Part shown: positions 56,789 to 64,000 of the stretch, in pieces
How positions within the stretch are numbered: the stretch's first letter is position 1
Layout of the letters: the number at the start of each line of letters is the position of its first letter
NCBI RefSeq assembly: GCF_000419685.1
Contig: NZ_ATTM01000003.1
Location: forward strand, 846-64,845
Source of the DNA: Flavobacterium antarcticum DSM 19726
GTDB lineage: Bacteria > Bacteroidota > Bacteroidia > Flavobacteriales > Flavobacteriaceae
Reading direction: 5' to 3'
Length of the DNA: 64,000 bases
Notes under the pieces: generated by a model
What the model saw: the letters and a program-made list of their open reading frames with translations, nothing else
Databases searched by the model: none
Told to the model about the DNA's origin: nothing
Translations under genes and position numbers: made by a program

Positions 56789-59215
56789 ATGCAAATGATT
56801 AAATGGTTTAGTTTGGGATTTTGGGAATTGGTTGCCCGAATCGTACTTCGAAATAAAATACTCATGTTGTCCATTGTGGCACTTATCACTATTTTCCTAG
56901 GTTTACAGTGGAAAAACATTAGCTTCACCTATACCGAAGCTAACTTACTTCCGGAAGACGACAGCGTCAATATTGAATACAATGCGTTTCTAGAAAAATT
57001 TGGCGAAGAAGGAAATCTCGTCATCATCGGGTTGCACGACGACGTATTATTTACTCCAAAAGCCTACAAAGCTTGGGGCGAAATGATGCATAATCTAGAG
57101 AAAGACAAGGAAACGGATTTGGTTCTATCTGTGTCAAATTTAAAAAAACTAACCAAGAACGATTCCCTACAAACCTTTGAATTAACCAACTTTGTAGACG
57201 TTTCTCAAACGGCGAATCCCGCTTATCTAAAGAAAATTCAGAAGGAATTATTTAATGATTTGCCTTTTTACGAAGGACTTTTATTCAACAAGAAATCGGG
57301 AAGTATTCGCGCTGCGGTTTATTTGGACAAAGCCATTGTCAACACGCCTATTCGGAAGGATTTTATATTAGAAAAGTTGATTCCTCAAGTTAAACTCTTT
57401 AAAGAAAAAACAGGAATTGACCTTCGCGTTTCGGGAATGCCGTACATCCGAACGATGAATACGGAAACCATAAAAGGCGAAATCGGACTTTTCATCGGCA
57501 TGTCTTTATTGGTAACTTGTTTGTTGTTTTACTTCTTCTTTCGCAGTTTTAAAGCTACTTTAATTTCGTTAGTCATTGTGCTAATTGGGGTGGCATGGTC
57601 CTTTGGAACACTCGGATTGTTGCATTATGAAATCACAGTTTTAACGGCATTGGTTCCCACATTAATCATCGTAATTGGAATTCCCAACTGTATCTTTCTG
57701 ACCAATAAATACCACCAGGAATATAAAACCCACCATAATAAAGCAAAAGCGTTGCAACGGGTAACGACGAAAATTGGAATGGCAACATTGATGACTAATC
57801 TGACGACAGCTATTGGTTTTGCTACGTTTATTGTTTCAAATAATGATTTGCTGATTGAATTTGGCATCGTGACGTCGCTCAATATTATGGGCTTGTTTTT
57901 CCTTTGTTTGATTATCATTCCTATATTTCACAGTTATGTAGCTCCGCCAAATGAGCGTCATTTGAAACACCTGGATTCGCAATCGGTAGGTACGTTTATG
58001 GATTGGATTTTGCATCACATTCGCGAAAGTCGCTTGTCTATTTACATGATTTCTATTCTACTTTTGGTCATTAGTATCATCGGGATTTATCAAATTCGGG
58101 TTTCAGGAAGCTTGATAGAAGACATGCCGAAAAAGGAAGCGTTCTTTAAAGATATTTTGTTCTTCGAAAAGGAATTTGATGGCGTGATGCCGTTGGAAAT
58201 CATGATTGATACCAAACGGAAAAAGGGTGTGATGAAACTTGCTACGCTTCGAAGAGTGGACGAATTGCAAACCGTTATCAATGACATTCCCGAACTTTCA
58301 AAACCCATTTCGATTGTGAATTTGGTTAAATATTCAAAGCAAGCCTACTATAACGGCAATGCCGAATATTATGAATTACCCACCAATCAAGAGCAAAGTT
58401 TTATTTTATCCTATGCCAAGAATACGGCGAAAGGTGGCAAAGACAACGTGATGAAAAGCTATGTAGATTCCACCGGACAATATGCTCGAATTACCACATT
58501 TATGCGGGATGAAAGCGGGCAAAATATTCAAAAAATTGAAGATGAATTGCGGAAAGAAATAACTAAAATATTCCCCGAAAAGCAATATACGGTTACAATA
58601 ACGGGAAAAGCATACGTGTTTCAGAAAGGAACGAATTACCTGTTGCATAATTTATTGACCTCATTGGTTTTTGCTATTTTACTGACTGGATTTTTAGTTG
58701 GTTTTATGTTTCGGTCGTTTAAAATGGTCATCGTTTCGCTCATCCCCAACTTGCTTCCGTTACTTCTTACGGCAGGAATTATGGGGTATATGGGAGTTCC
58801 GTTAAAACCTTCCACAATATTGGTTTTTGGAATTGCGTTTGGGCTTTCGGTGGATGATACGATTCGGTTTTTAGCACAATACCGAGAGGAATTGAAAAAG
58901 AACAACTGGAAAATCAAGAAGTCGGTTTTCTCTACTTTTGCAGATGCAGGTTTGAGTATGTTTTACACGTCTATCGTTTTGTTTTTTGGTTTCTCTGTAT
59001 TTTTAGTTTCAAGCTTTGGAGGTACAATTGCTTTGGGAGGTTTGGTTGCTGTAACATTGTTTTTCGGAATGCTGTCTAATTTGATGTTGCTTCCCGCTTT
59101 GGTTTTGACGTTGAATAAAACATTGGCTAATAAACAGGAATTGGCTGAACCAAGAATTGATATTATTGAACCGAGTGATGAGGCGATTGATAATTTGCCG
59201 AAGACGAAGTTGTAG
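56789..59215 (+). CDS. RND/MMPL-type exporter
   Basis: 808-residue inner-membrane protein with the RND-superfamily layout: an N-terminal helix, a large periplasmic domain, five helices, then the same arrangement repeated. Helix blocks lie at about 25-43, 235-345, 420-440 and 625-780. Motifs: LVPTLIIVIGIPNCIFLTNK in the first half and ILVFGIAFGLSVDDTIRFLA in the second (the conserved acidic VDD in the fourth helix). It is a smaller, MMPL/HpnN-like member. Substrate (lipid or hydrophobic compound) is inference. An alternative start is Met3 at 56795. Confidence 0.93.
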   Translation: MQMIKWFSLGFWELVARIVLRNKILMLSIVALITIFLGLQWKNISFTYTEANLLPEDDSVNIEYNAFLEKFGEEGNLVIIGLHDDVLFTPKAYKAWGEMMHNLEKDKETDLVLSVSNLKKLTKNDSLQTFELTNFVDVSQTANPAYLKKIQKELFNDLPFYEGLLFNKKSGSIRAAVYLDKAIVNTPIRKDFILEKLIPQVKLFKEKTGIDLRVSGMPYIRTMNTETIKGEIGLFIGMSLLVTCLLFYFFFRSFKATLISLVIVLIGVAWSFGTLGLLHYEITVLTALVPTLIIVIGIPNCIFLTNKYHQEYKTHHNKAKALQRVTTKIGMATLMTNLTTAIGFATFIVSNNDLLIEFGIVTSLNIMGLFFLCLIIIPIFHSYVAPPNERHLKHLDSQSVGTFMDWILHHIRESRLSIYMISILLLVISIIGIYQIRVSGSLIEDMPKKEAFFKDILFFEKEFDGVMPLEIMIDTKRKKGVMKLATLRRVDELQTVINDIPELSKPISIVNLVKYSKQAYYNGNAEYYELPTNQEQSFILSYAKNTAKGGKDNVMKSYVDSTGQYARITTFMRDESGQNIQKIEDELRKEITKIFPEKQYTVTITGKAYVFQKGTNYLLHNLLTSLVFAILLTGFLVGFMFRSFKMVIVSLIPNLLPLLLTAGIMGYMGVPLKPSTILVFGIAFGLSVDDTIRFLAQYREELKKNNWKIKKSVFSTFADAGLSMFYTSIVLFFGFSVFLVSSFGGTIALGGLVAVTLFFGMLSNLMLLPALVLTLNKTLANKQELAEPRIDIIEPSDEAIDNLPKTKL

Positions 59216-59368
59216 CAAGGATGCTTTGATTCACAATAATGATTAAGAGATTAAAGATCAAGTCCAAAATTGATTATATGTTTTGCTTGTAAAGTTTCGA
59301 TTGTTATATATTTAAGAATAAGTTTTATAGAAGCTATAAGTTTTGAATCAATAAACAAATTTTTTAAT

Positions 59369-60211
59369 ATGAAAGATATCGGTTTTCAAAAGCACCCATC
59401 TGTATTACTCAATAATTTATATAAGATAAAAAATTATCAAGGTGCAAATCCTGCTGATGCAAAGGTTTTATTTGTAGGACGTGACCCGAATTGGGCTATT
59501 GATTTAGAAAGTAAAGAAATGTTTAATTTTGTTGCTGACTATTTAACTGACGGAATTAGTTTTTGGGAAAAGCACACTATTCATCACCCTTTTTTATTGC
59601 CAAACTACAAAGGGGATGGTAAAAGATATCATCGAATTTTTTCTAAATTGAAAGTTGAAAGTAATCAGGCAAGTAAAATTTCATTCGTTGAATTAATAGG
59701 GTTTCCAACTACTGGAATGGCGAAAAGTAATAATAAAATTTTCTTGGAGTATTTAATTTCAGAAGAAAACAGAATTCACTTAATAGAATTAGACAAATTC
59801 TTCAGTCATTCAGACAAAACAATATTTATCGCTTGGGGATTAATGAACGATTTTAAGATTATCTATGACAAAACGGGTTTATTTAAAAAGTTTGCAGAAT
59901 TAGATAAATCAAAAATGATTATTAGTGATTTGAACAATTTTGAAAACATTTTCATTCACAGACATTTTTCAGATGCCATTAGTAATTCGACGCTTGATAA
60001 AATGGGAATGGAATTAGAGAAAATTTTAAAAGATGAAACATCAATTGATAAAAATAAATTGCTTTTTAAAGTTAGTACGGATGAATCTGGATGGATAACT
60101 TATTATGTTGATGAAAATTCTTGTAAATGGATTGAAGATTATCCCGATTCAGAAAATCATGGTGGTGGATTACCCCGAATAAGGAAGTTAGAGAAATTTC
60201 CTTGGGAATGA
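59369..60211 (+). CDS. Uracil-glycosylase-like fold fused to an Imm27-like C-terminus
   Basis: 280-residue protein that I cannot assign to a described family as a whole. The N-terminal part has a strand-loop KVLFVGRDPNWAID (about residues 32-45) like the GxDPxx motif A of uracil-DNA glycosylases. FVELIGFPTTG (about 106-116), IFIAWGLMNDF (152-162) and the His-containing IFIHRHFSDAIS (about 194-205) could complete such a fold. The last ~45 residues resemble immunity protein Imm27: STDESGWITYYVD (236-248) and YPDSENHGGGLPRI (258-271). The start is ATG 59369; the upstream extension is not protein-like. Function unknown. Confidence 0.75.
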   Translation: MKDIGFQKHPSVLLNNLYKIKNYQGANPADAKVLFVGRDPNWAIDLESKEMFNFVADYLTDGISFWEKHTIHHPFLLPNYKGDGKRYHRIFSKLKVESNQASKISFVELIGFPTTGMAKSNNKIFLEYLISEENRIHLIELDKFFSHSDKTIFIAWGLMNDFKIIYDKTGLFKKFAELDKSKMIISDLNNFENIFIHRHFSDAISNSTLDKMGMELEKILKDETSIDKNKLLFKVSTDESGWITYYVDENSCKWIEDYPDSENHGGGLPRIRKLEKFPWE

Positions 60212-60350
60212 TTTAGAGTTTTTAGCTGGTATTTAGGTAAAAGGTTATGGGGTTAAAGGTTGTTTTAGTGGGCACGTATTACAAATCTGTACTATCGGGG
60301 GTAATTTGAAATAACATTTTCGTTCTTTTAATAAAATTAACAAAAATATT

Positions 60351-60779
60351 ATGAGATATTTTTTTTCTACAATTGCATTCTTAATAATCATTTTGGGCTG
60401 TAAATCTTCAATTCAAAAAGAAGAAATTAAAAGTATATCACTTATCGAATTAATTGCGAATCCCAATAAATATCACAAAAGAAAAGTAAAAGTTCAAGGA
60501 TACTTTTCTAATGAGCACGACGGTAGGGCAATTTATATTTCAAAAAATGATTTTATCACAGGTATATATAAAAACGGTATCTATTTATACTACGGAAATT
60601 TACCAATGCGAAAATTTGAAATTGAACCTCCCTATCAAGGCTATGTTACGATAATAGGCGTTTATAATAAAGATATGAAGGGTTCTTACAACTTTTATAG
60701 TGGGGGATTTGAAGAAGTAATCAGTTTACAAAGAATGTATTTACGAGGTAGTTTGAGTGATGAATATAATATGGAATAA
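60351..60779 (+). CDS. OB-fold-like lipoprotein
   Basis: 142-residue predicted lipoprotein: MRYFFSTIAFLIIILGC with lipobox ILGC. The mature part resembles a small OB-type barrel: SLIELIANPNKYHKRKVKVQ then GYF, and later GYVTIIGVYNKDM. The NPxxYxxxxVxVxGxF pattern is typical of OB-fold lipoproteins that I cannot name precisely. It follows the UDG/Imm27-like gene by 139 bases and shares its AT-rich surroundings, so the two may form one accessory patch. Confidence 0.72.
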   Translation: MRYFFSTIAFLIIILGCKSSIQKEEIKSISLIELIANPNKYHKRKVKVQGYFSNEHDGRAIYISKNDFITGIYKNGIYLYYGNLPMRKFEIEPPYQGYVTIIGVYNKDMKGSYNFYSGGFEEVISLQRMYLRGSLSDEYNME

Positions 60780-60808
60780 CCTAATTACAAAAAACAATCA
60801 CCCCGCTT

Positions 60809-60880
60809 TCGCGATCGTCTCCGCTCGTGCAACTTTATCAGTTCTAAAAATTATAATAGTCACGACCGATACGCTCGCGA
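60809..60880 (+). repeat. GC-rich imperfect inverted repeat
   Basis: TCGCGATCGTCTCCGCTCGTGC (60809-60830, shown in part as TCGCGATCGTCTCCGC) is nearly the reverse complement of the segment at 60859-60880 ending GATACGCTCGCGA, with one deletion. A 28-base AT-rich loop lies between. The GC content contrasts sharply with its surroundings. Confidence 0.6.
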
Positions 60881-60940
60881 TAACAACTAAAAATAGGAAT
60901 AAACCTCAATTTTAATTCCCAACACCTCAACATTCCCTAA

Positions 60941-61046
60941 TCCCATAGCCCAGATAGTAGTGGAAATCCTTTTAAATTTATAGCCCATGGTTTAAACCAT
61001 GGGCTATAAATTTAAAAGATTGCAGCGGATAGCTGGATTAAGCTCC
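60941..61046 (+). repeat. Structured intergenic element, copy 6, with a 50-base perfect palindrome
   Basis: Conserved ATAGCCCAGATAGTAGTGGA and AATCC, then a perfect palindrome at 60969-61018 (CTTTTAAATTTATAGCCC and CATGG mirrored), then GATTGCAGCGGATAGC. The outer stem is CCAG (60950-60953) / CTGG (61033-61036). Ends with AAGCTCC. It lies directly in front of the asnS promoter. Confidence 0.8.
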
Positions 61047-61098
61047 AAAAACAACCATTGAAGATGTTATAATGGTCGGCTTTTAGAAAGAAATCAAT

Positions 61099-61106
61099 TA
61101 TATTTG
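61099..61106 (+). promoter_or_regulatory. Candidate -7 element of asnS
   Basis: TATATTTG, TAnnTTTG match; the start site would be close to 61112. Confidence 0.55.
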
Positions 61107-61111
61107 TATCG

Positions 61112-61138
61112 GATTTCGAGACTTTCGGAATCTTTTTT
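61112..61138 (+). promoter_or_regulatory. Terminator-like hairpin in the asnS leader
   Basis: GATTTCGA / TCGGAATC (8 bp, one T-G pair) with a 5-base loop followed by six T residues, between the likely start site and the asnS ATG at 61165. It could act as a leader terminator (attenuator) or as a 5' stabilising hairpin. Confidence 0.5.
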
Positions 61139-61164
61139 ATGTAAACACTTATTTAAGCTGAAAA

Positions 61165-62598
61165 ATGAAACATACAAAAGTTAAAGACTTGCTGAAAAGC
61201 ACGACGACACTTCAAGAAGTAAATGCAAAAGGATGGGTACGGACTTTTAGAAATAACCAGTTTATTGCTTTAAATGACGGCTCGACGCTTAATAATATTC
61301 AGTGTGTGGTAGATTTTGAAAACACGCCTGACGAAATTTTGAAACGAATCACAACTGGAGCTGCGGTTTCGGTTACGGGTGAATTGGTAGAAAGTAAAGG
61401 TGCAGGTCAGACGTATGAAATTCAAGTTAAAAAGATTGAAATTCTAGGTGATTCAGACCCGGATAAATTCCCAATGCAACCTAAAAAACACTCATTAGAA
61501 TTTCTACGTGAAAATGCACATTTGAGAGTTCGCACAAATGCTTTTGGAGCAATTATGCGTGTTCGCTCGGTTTTGGCTTTTGCTGTTCATAGTTATTTTC
61601 AGAAAAAAGGTTTTGTATATGTAAACACGCCGGTAATTACGGGTGCGGATGCTGAAGGTGCGGGCGAAATGTTCCAGGTCACTTCATTGCCAATGGATAA
61701 ACTGCCTAAAAACGAAGAAGGTGCAATTGATTACAAAAAAGATTTTTTTGGAAAGCATACCAATTTAACCGTTTCCGGACAGTTAGAAGCAGAAACGTAT
61801 GCAATGGCTTTGGGTCAAGTTTATACTTTTGGACCTACATTTAGAGCTGAAAACTCAAATACTTCGCGTCACTTGGCGGAATTCTGGATGATTGAGCCGG
61901 AAGTTGCGTTTAATGATTTGAACGACAATATGGATCTTGCCGAAGATTTTATTCAATACGTGATTAAATACACGATGGATAAATGTGGCGATGATTTAAA
62001 ATTCTTAGAAGGCAGATTGCTTGAGGAGGAAAAATCAAAACCGCAAGCGGAAAGAAGCGAATTAGCTTTGTTAGACAAATTGAATTTTGTTTTAGAGAAC
62101 AACTTCAAACGTGTTTCTTACACGGAGGCGATTGATATTTTGAGAAATTCAACACCAAATAAAAAGAAGAAATTCAACTATATCATTAACGAATGGGGTG
62201 CTGATTTACAGTCAGAACACGAACGTTTCTTGGTTGAAAAACACTTTAAATGTCCGGTAATCTTGTTTGATTATCCTGCCAATATCAAAGCATTTTACAT
62301 GCGACTGAACGAAGACGGTAAAACAGTTCGTGCGATGGATATTTTATTCCCTGGAATTGGCGAAATCGTTGGTGGTTCACAAAGAGAGGAACGTTACGAC
62401 GTTTTAGTAGAAAAAATGAAAGTATTGGGAATTGATGAAGAAGAGTTGTCTTGGTACTTGGATACAAGACGATTTGGAAGTGCAGTTCACTCTGGTTTCG
62501 GACTTGGTTTTGAAAGACTTGTGCTGTTCGTGACGGGTATGACTAATATTAGAGATGTGATTCCTTTTCCAAGAACGCCTGGGAATGCGGAGTTTTAA
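61165..62598 (+). CDS. asnS: Asparaginyl-tRNA synthetase
   Basis: 477-residue class IIb synthetase. The N-terminal OB-fold anticodon-binding domain (about residues 15-110) has [20 protein letters not shown]. Class II motifs follow: motif 2 [20 protein letters not shown] (about 230-249) and motif 3 [20 protein letters not shown] (about 442-461). The C-terminal [17 protein letters not shown] is diagnostic for AsnRS. The length is normal. The leader carries a terminator-like hairpin. Confidence 0.97.
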   Translation: MKHTKVKDLLKSTTTLQEVNAKGWVRTFRNNQFIALNDGSTLNNIQCVVDFENTPDEILKRITTGAAVSVTGELVESKGAGQTYEIQVKKIEILGDSDPDKFPMQPKKHSLEFLRENAHLRVRTNAFGAIMRVRSVLAFAVHSYFQKKGFVYVNTPVITGADAEGAGEMFQVTSLPMDKLPKNEEGAIDYKKDFFGKHTNLTVSGQLEAETYAMALGQVYTFGPTFRAENSNTSRHLAEFWMIEPEVAFNDLNDNMDLAEDFIQYVIKYTMDKCGDDLKFLEGRLLEEEKSKPQAERSELALLDKLNFVLENNFKRVSYTEAIDILRNSTPNKKKKFNYIINEWGADLQSEHERFLVEKHFKCPVILFDYPANIKAFYMRLNEDGKTVRAMDILFPGIGEIVGGSQREERYDVLVEKMKVLGIDEEELSWYLDTRRFGSAVHSGFGLGFERLVLFVTGMTNIRDVIPFPRTPGNAEF

Positions 62599-62620
62599 AA
62601 AATAGTTAGTTTAAAGTTTC

Positions 62621-62668
62621 AGGTTTAAAGTTGTTGAAATCTTCAGCAGCTTTAAACCTTTTATTTTC
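62621..62668 (+). terminator. Terminator of asnS
   Basis: AGGTTTAAAG / CTTTAAACCT 10-bp stem with a 19-base loop and a T-rich tail. Confidence 0.78.
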
Positions 62669-62716
62669 AAATACTTTCATGTAATAAATTATCAGTGCTG
62701 AATCAAACAATCCCTA

Positions 62717-62751
62717 TTTGTTACCGCTGTGGTATTTTTTTGTTATCTTTG
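62717..62751 (+). promoter_or_regulatory. Promoter of the HigBA operon
   Basis: TTTG (-33, 62717-62720) and TATCTTTG (-7, 62744-62751), spacing 23 bases. It places the start site just upstream of the TTG at 62767. Confidence 0.55.
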
Positions 62752-62766
62752 TTTTAAACTTACATT

Positions 62767-63060
62767 TTGAGAGTACTTGCTAAACGAACCTTACGATATT
62801 TTTGGGAATTGAATCCTGATAGCGAACAGCAACTTCTGGTTTGGTTTCGTGAAGCGTCAAAAGCAGACTGGAACACTCCAAATGAAATTAAGTTGCAATA
62901 TGCATCAGCGAGCATTTTAAGAAACAACAAGGTCGTTTTTAATATCTGTGGAAACAAGTACCGTTTAATTGTAGAAATAAATTTTATAAGAAAATGGGCA
63001 TTTATTCGATTTATAGGGACGCACAAAGAATACGATAAAATAGACGCAAATAATATTTGA
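62767..63060 (+). CDS. HigB-type toxin (mRNA interferase)
   Basis: 97-residue RelE/HigB-fold toxin that cleaves ribosome-bound mRNA. The start MRVLAKRTLRYFWELNPDSE is typical of the family, and so are IKLQYASASILRNNKVVFNI in the centre and FIRFIGTHKEYDKIDANNI at the end. The start codon is TTG at 62767; no ATG or GTG lies closer to the family N-terminus. The antitoxin follows after a one-base gap. The TTG start may keep toxin translation low. Confidence 0.93.
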   Translation: MRVLAKRTLRYFWELNPDSEQQLLVWFREASKADWNTPNEIKLQYASASILRNNKVVFNICGNKYRLIVEINFIRKWAFIRFIGTHKEYDKIDANNI

Positions 63061-63061
63061 C

Positions 63062-63418
63062 ATGGAAATAAAAGCAATTAAAACAGAGCAAGATTACGAC
63101 GAAGCATTGGAGCGATTAGAAGTAATTTTTCACGCTGAAGTTGATACACCTGATGGAGATGAGGCAGAAGTGTTGTCTATTTTAATTGAAAAATATGAAG
63201 ATGAACACTATCCGATTGGAATGCCCGACCCAATTCAAGCGATAAAATTTCGCATGGAACAAATGGGAATGAAACAGAAGGACTTGGCAGAAGCTGTTGG
63301 TTTTACCAGTCGTGTAAGTGAAATTCTTAATGGCAAACGCAAACTAACTTTAGGAATGATTAGAAAATTAAGTGCAACTTTAAACATACCTACCGAGGTT
63401 TTAGTCCAAGAATATTAA
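63062..63418 (+). CDS. HigA-type antitoxin with XRE helix-turn-helix
   Basis: 118-residue antitoxin. An N-terminal helical part (IKTEQDYDEALERLEVIF) is followed by a Cro/C1-type HTH at about residues 62-115: MEQMGMKQKDLAEAVGFTSR, then VSEILNGKRKLTLGMIRKLS. It neutralises HigB and represses the operon. The toxin-first order is usual for HigBA. It lies between asnS and rpoN. Confidence 0.95.
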   Translation: MEIKAIKTEQDYDEALERLEVIFHAEVDTPDGDEAEVLSILIEKYEDEHYPIGMPDPIQAIKFRMEQMGMKQKDLAEAVGFTSRVSEILNGKRKLTLGMIRKLSATLNIPTEVLVQEY

Positions 63419-63505
63419 TTTCCAACATTAATGTTTCGTAACTTGAAGCTTCAAACCTTACAATTAAAATCATAATTCATAAATCTTAAATCATAATTTC
63501 TTAAA

Positions 63506-64000
63506 ATGCTTAAGCAGTTTTTAAATTTAAAATTATCTCAAAAATTATCTCCTCAGCAAATTCAGTTGATGAAGTTAATTCAATTGCCTACGCAAGCTTT
63601 TGAACAACGTTTGAAAGAAGAAATGAACGAAAATCCTGCACTTGAAGGAAGCGAAGAAGAGGAATATGAAAACGATGAACTCGAGTTTGAAGACGATGAT
63701 TATGATGATAATGACGACAACGAACGCATTGAAGCAGAAGACATCAACATTGATGAATATTTAAGCGACGACGAAACGCCGGATTACAAAACGCAAGTCA
63801 ATAATTACAGTGAAGAAGACGAACGCGATTCGCCTCTAGCGGCTTCGTGGAGTTTTCACCAGGATTTAATTAATCAGTTAAATACGTTTATCCTGAATGA
63901 TAACGAACGTCAAATTGCTGAATTCTTGGTTGGAAGCATTGACGACATGGGTTACATCCGAAGAAGTATTCCTGATATTGTGGATGATATGGCGTTTACG
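63506..64000 (+). CDS. rpoN: RNA polymerase sigma-54 factor, 3' end outside the window
   Basis: First 165 residues of sigma-54. Region I begins MLKQFLNLKLSQKLSPQQIQ and LMKLIQLPTQAFEQRLKEEM with the Gln/Leu-rich pattern that contacts activators and core polymerase. The following acidic region II (about residues 45-105, DDDYDDNDDNE) is typical. The core-binding region starts near LINQLNTFILNDNERQIAEF. The DNA-binding RpoN box would lie beyond base 64000. Confidence 0.95.
   Translation, partial: MLKQFLNLKLSQKLSPQQIQLMKLIQLPTQAFEQRLKEEMNENPALEGSEEEEYENDELEFEDDDYDDNDDNERIEAEDINIDEYLSDDETPDYKTQVNNYSEEDERDSPLAASWSFHQDLINQLNTFILNDNERQIAEFLVGSIDDMGYIRRSIPDIVDDMAFT

Noticed and set aside
59270..59368. 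Upstream extension of the UDG/Imm27-like protein
   Set aside because: The sequence is AT-rich and non-protein-like; the ATG at 59369 gives a clean N-terminus.

Overview
The window is AT-rich chromosomal DNA from a member of the Bacteroidota, most likely Flavobacterium or a close relative. The evidence is the Bacteroidota-type promoter element TAnnTTTG in front of many genes, a choice-of-anchor L surface protein, a DnaE polymerase fused to a proofreading exonuclease, an alanine/glutamate-extended ribosomal protein S16, DUF3098/DUF4494/DUF5686/DUF6252 family proteins, and interspersed repeat types that I associate with flavobacterial genomes. No rRNA, CRISPR array, prophage or transposase was seen. 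Two tRNAs (Leu-UAG and Asp-GUC) are present, both on the minus strand.

Layout. 1-11 kb: the 5' part of a large surface protein, a NifU scaffold with a duplicated N-terminal domain, a YoeB-type toxin-antitoxin pair, a DUF255 thioredoxin-fold protein, an MscS channel, an M3 peptidase, tRNA-Leu and a COG4705-like membrane protein. 11-18 kb: an M20 dipeptidase, a DUF4407 protein, and a three-gene module (repeat lipoprotein, BlaI repressor, M56/BlaR1-TonB peptidase) behind two BlaI-like operator dyads that contain the promoter elements. 18-26 kb: a tight cyclase-GNAT-YjbR operon, GxxExxY and four-helix-bundle genes each embedded in its own short DNA repeats, hemW, ruvC, a flippase-like membrane protein, a glycosyltransferase and DUF456. 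26-36 kb: DUF4494, tRNA-Asp, DUF58, trxA, dnaE, an RRM protein, a GAF histidine kinase and a DUF6252 lipoprotein. 36-44 kb: rpsP-rimM, trmN6, an acyl-CoA dehydrogenase, pckA, DUF423, a saccharopine-dehydrogenase-like protein and a Zn peptidase. 44-56 kb: leuS (unusually long), ftsX-DUF3098-uppP-truB, a thioredoxin-like protein, pyrH-frr, and DUF5686. 56-64 kb: an SMR transporter, an RND/MMPL transporter, a small accessory patch (a uracil-glycosylase-like/Imm27-like fusion and an OB-fold-like lipoprotein), asnS, a HigBA pair and the start of rpoN.

Most genes are housekeeping: translation (rpsP, rimM, leuS, asnS, frr, truB, trmN6), replication and repair (dnaE, ruvC), envelope (uppP, ftsX), heme and Fe-S assembly (hemW, nifU) and central metabolism (pckA). 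The most striking signals lie between genes. Six intergenic copies of one structured element (12.9, 28.3, 38.1, 43.4, 47.9 and 61.0 kb) share conserved internal segments, while both an outer short stem and the apical hairpin change sequence and keep pairing. This is what a conserved RNA (possibly the Flavo-1 RNA family) would show. The other leading candidates for undescribed biology are the UDG-like/Imm27-like fusion at 59.4-60.2 kb and the repeat-bracketed GxxExxY and four-helix-bundle genes.
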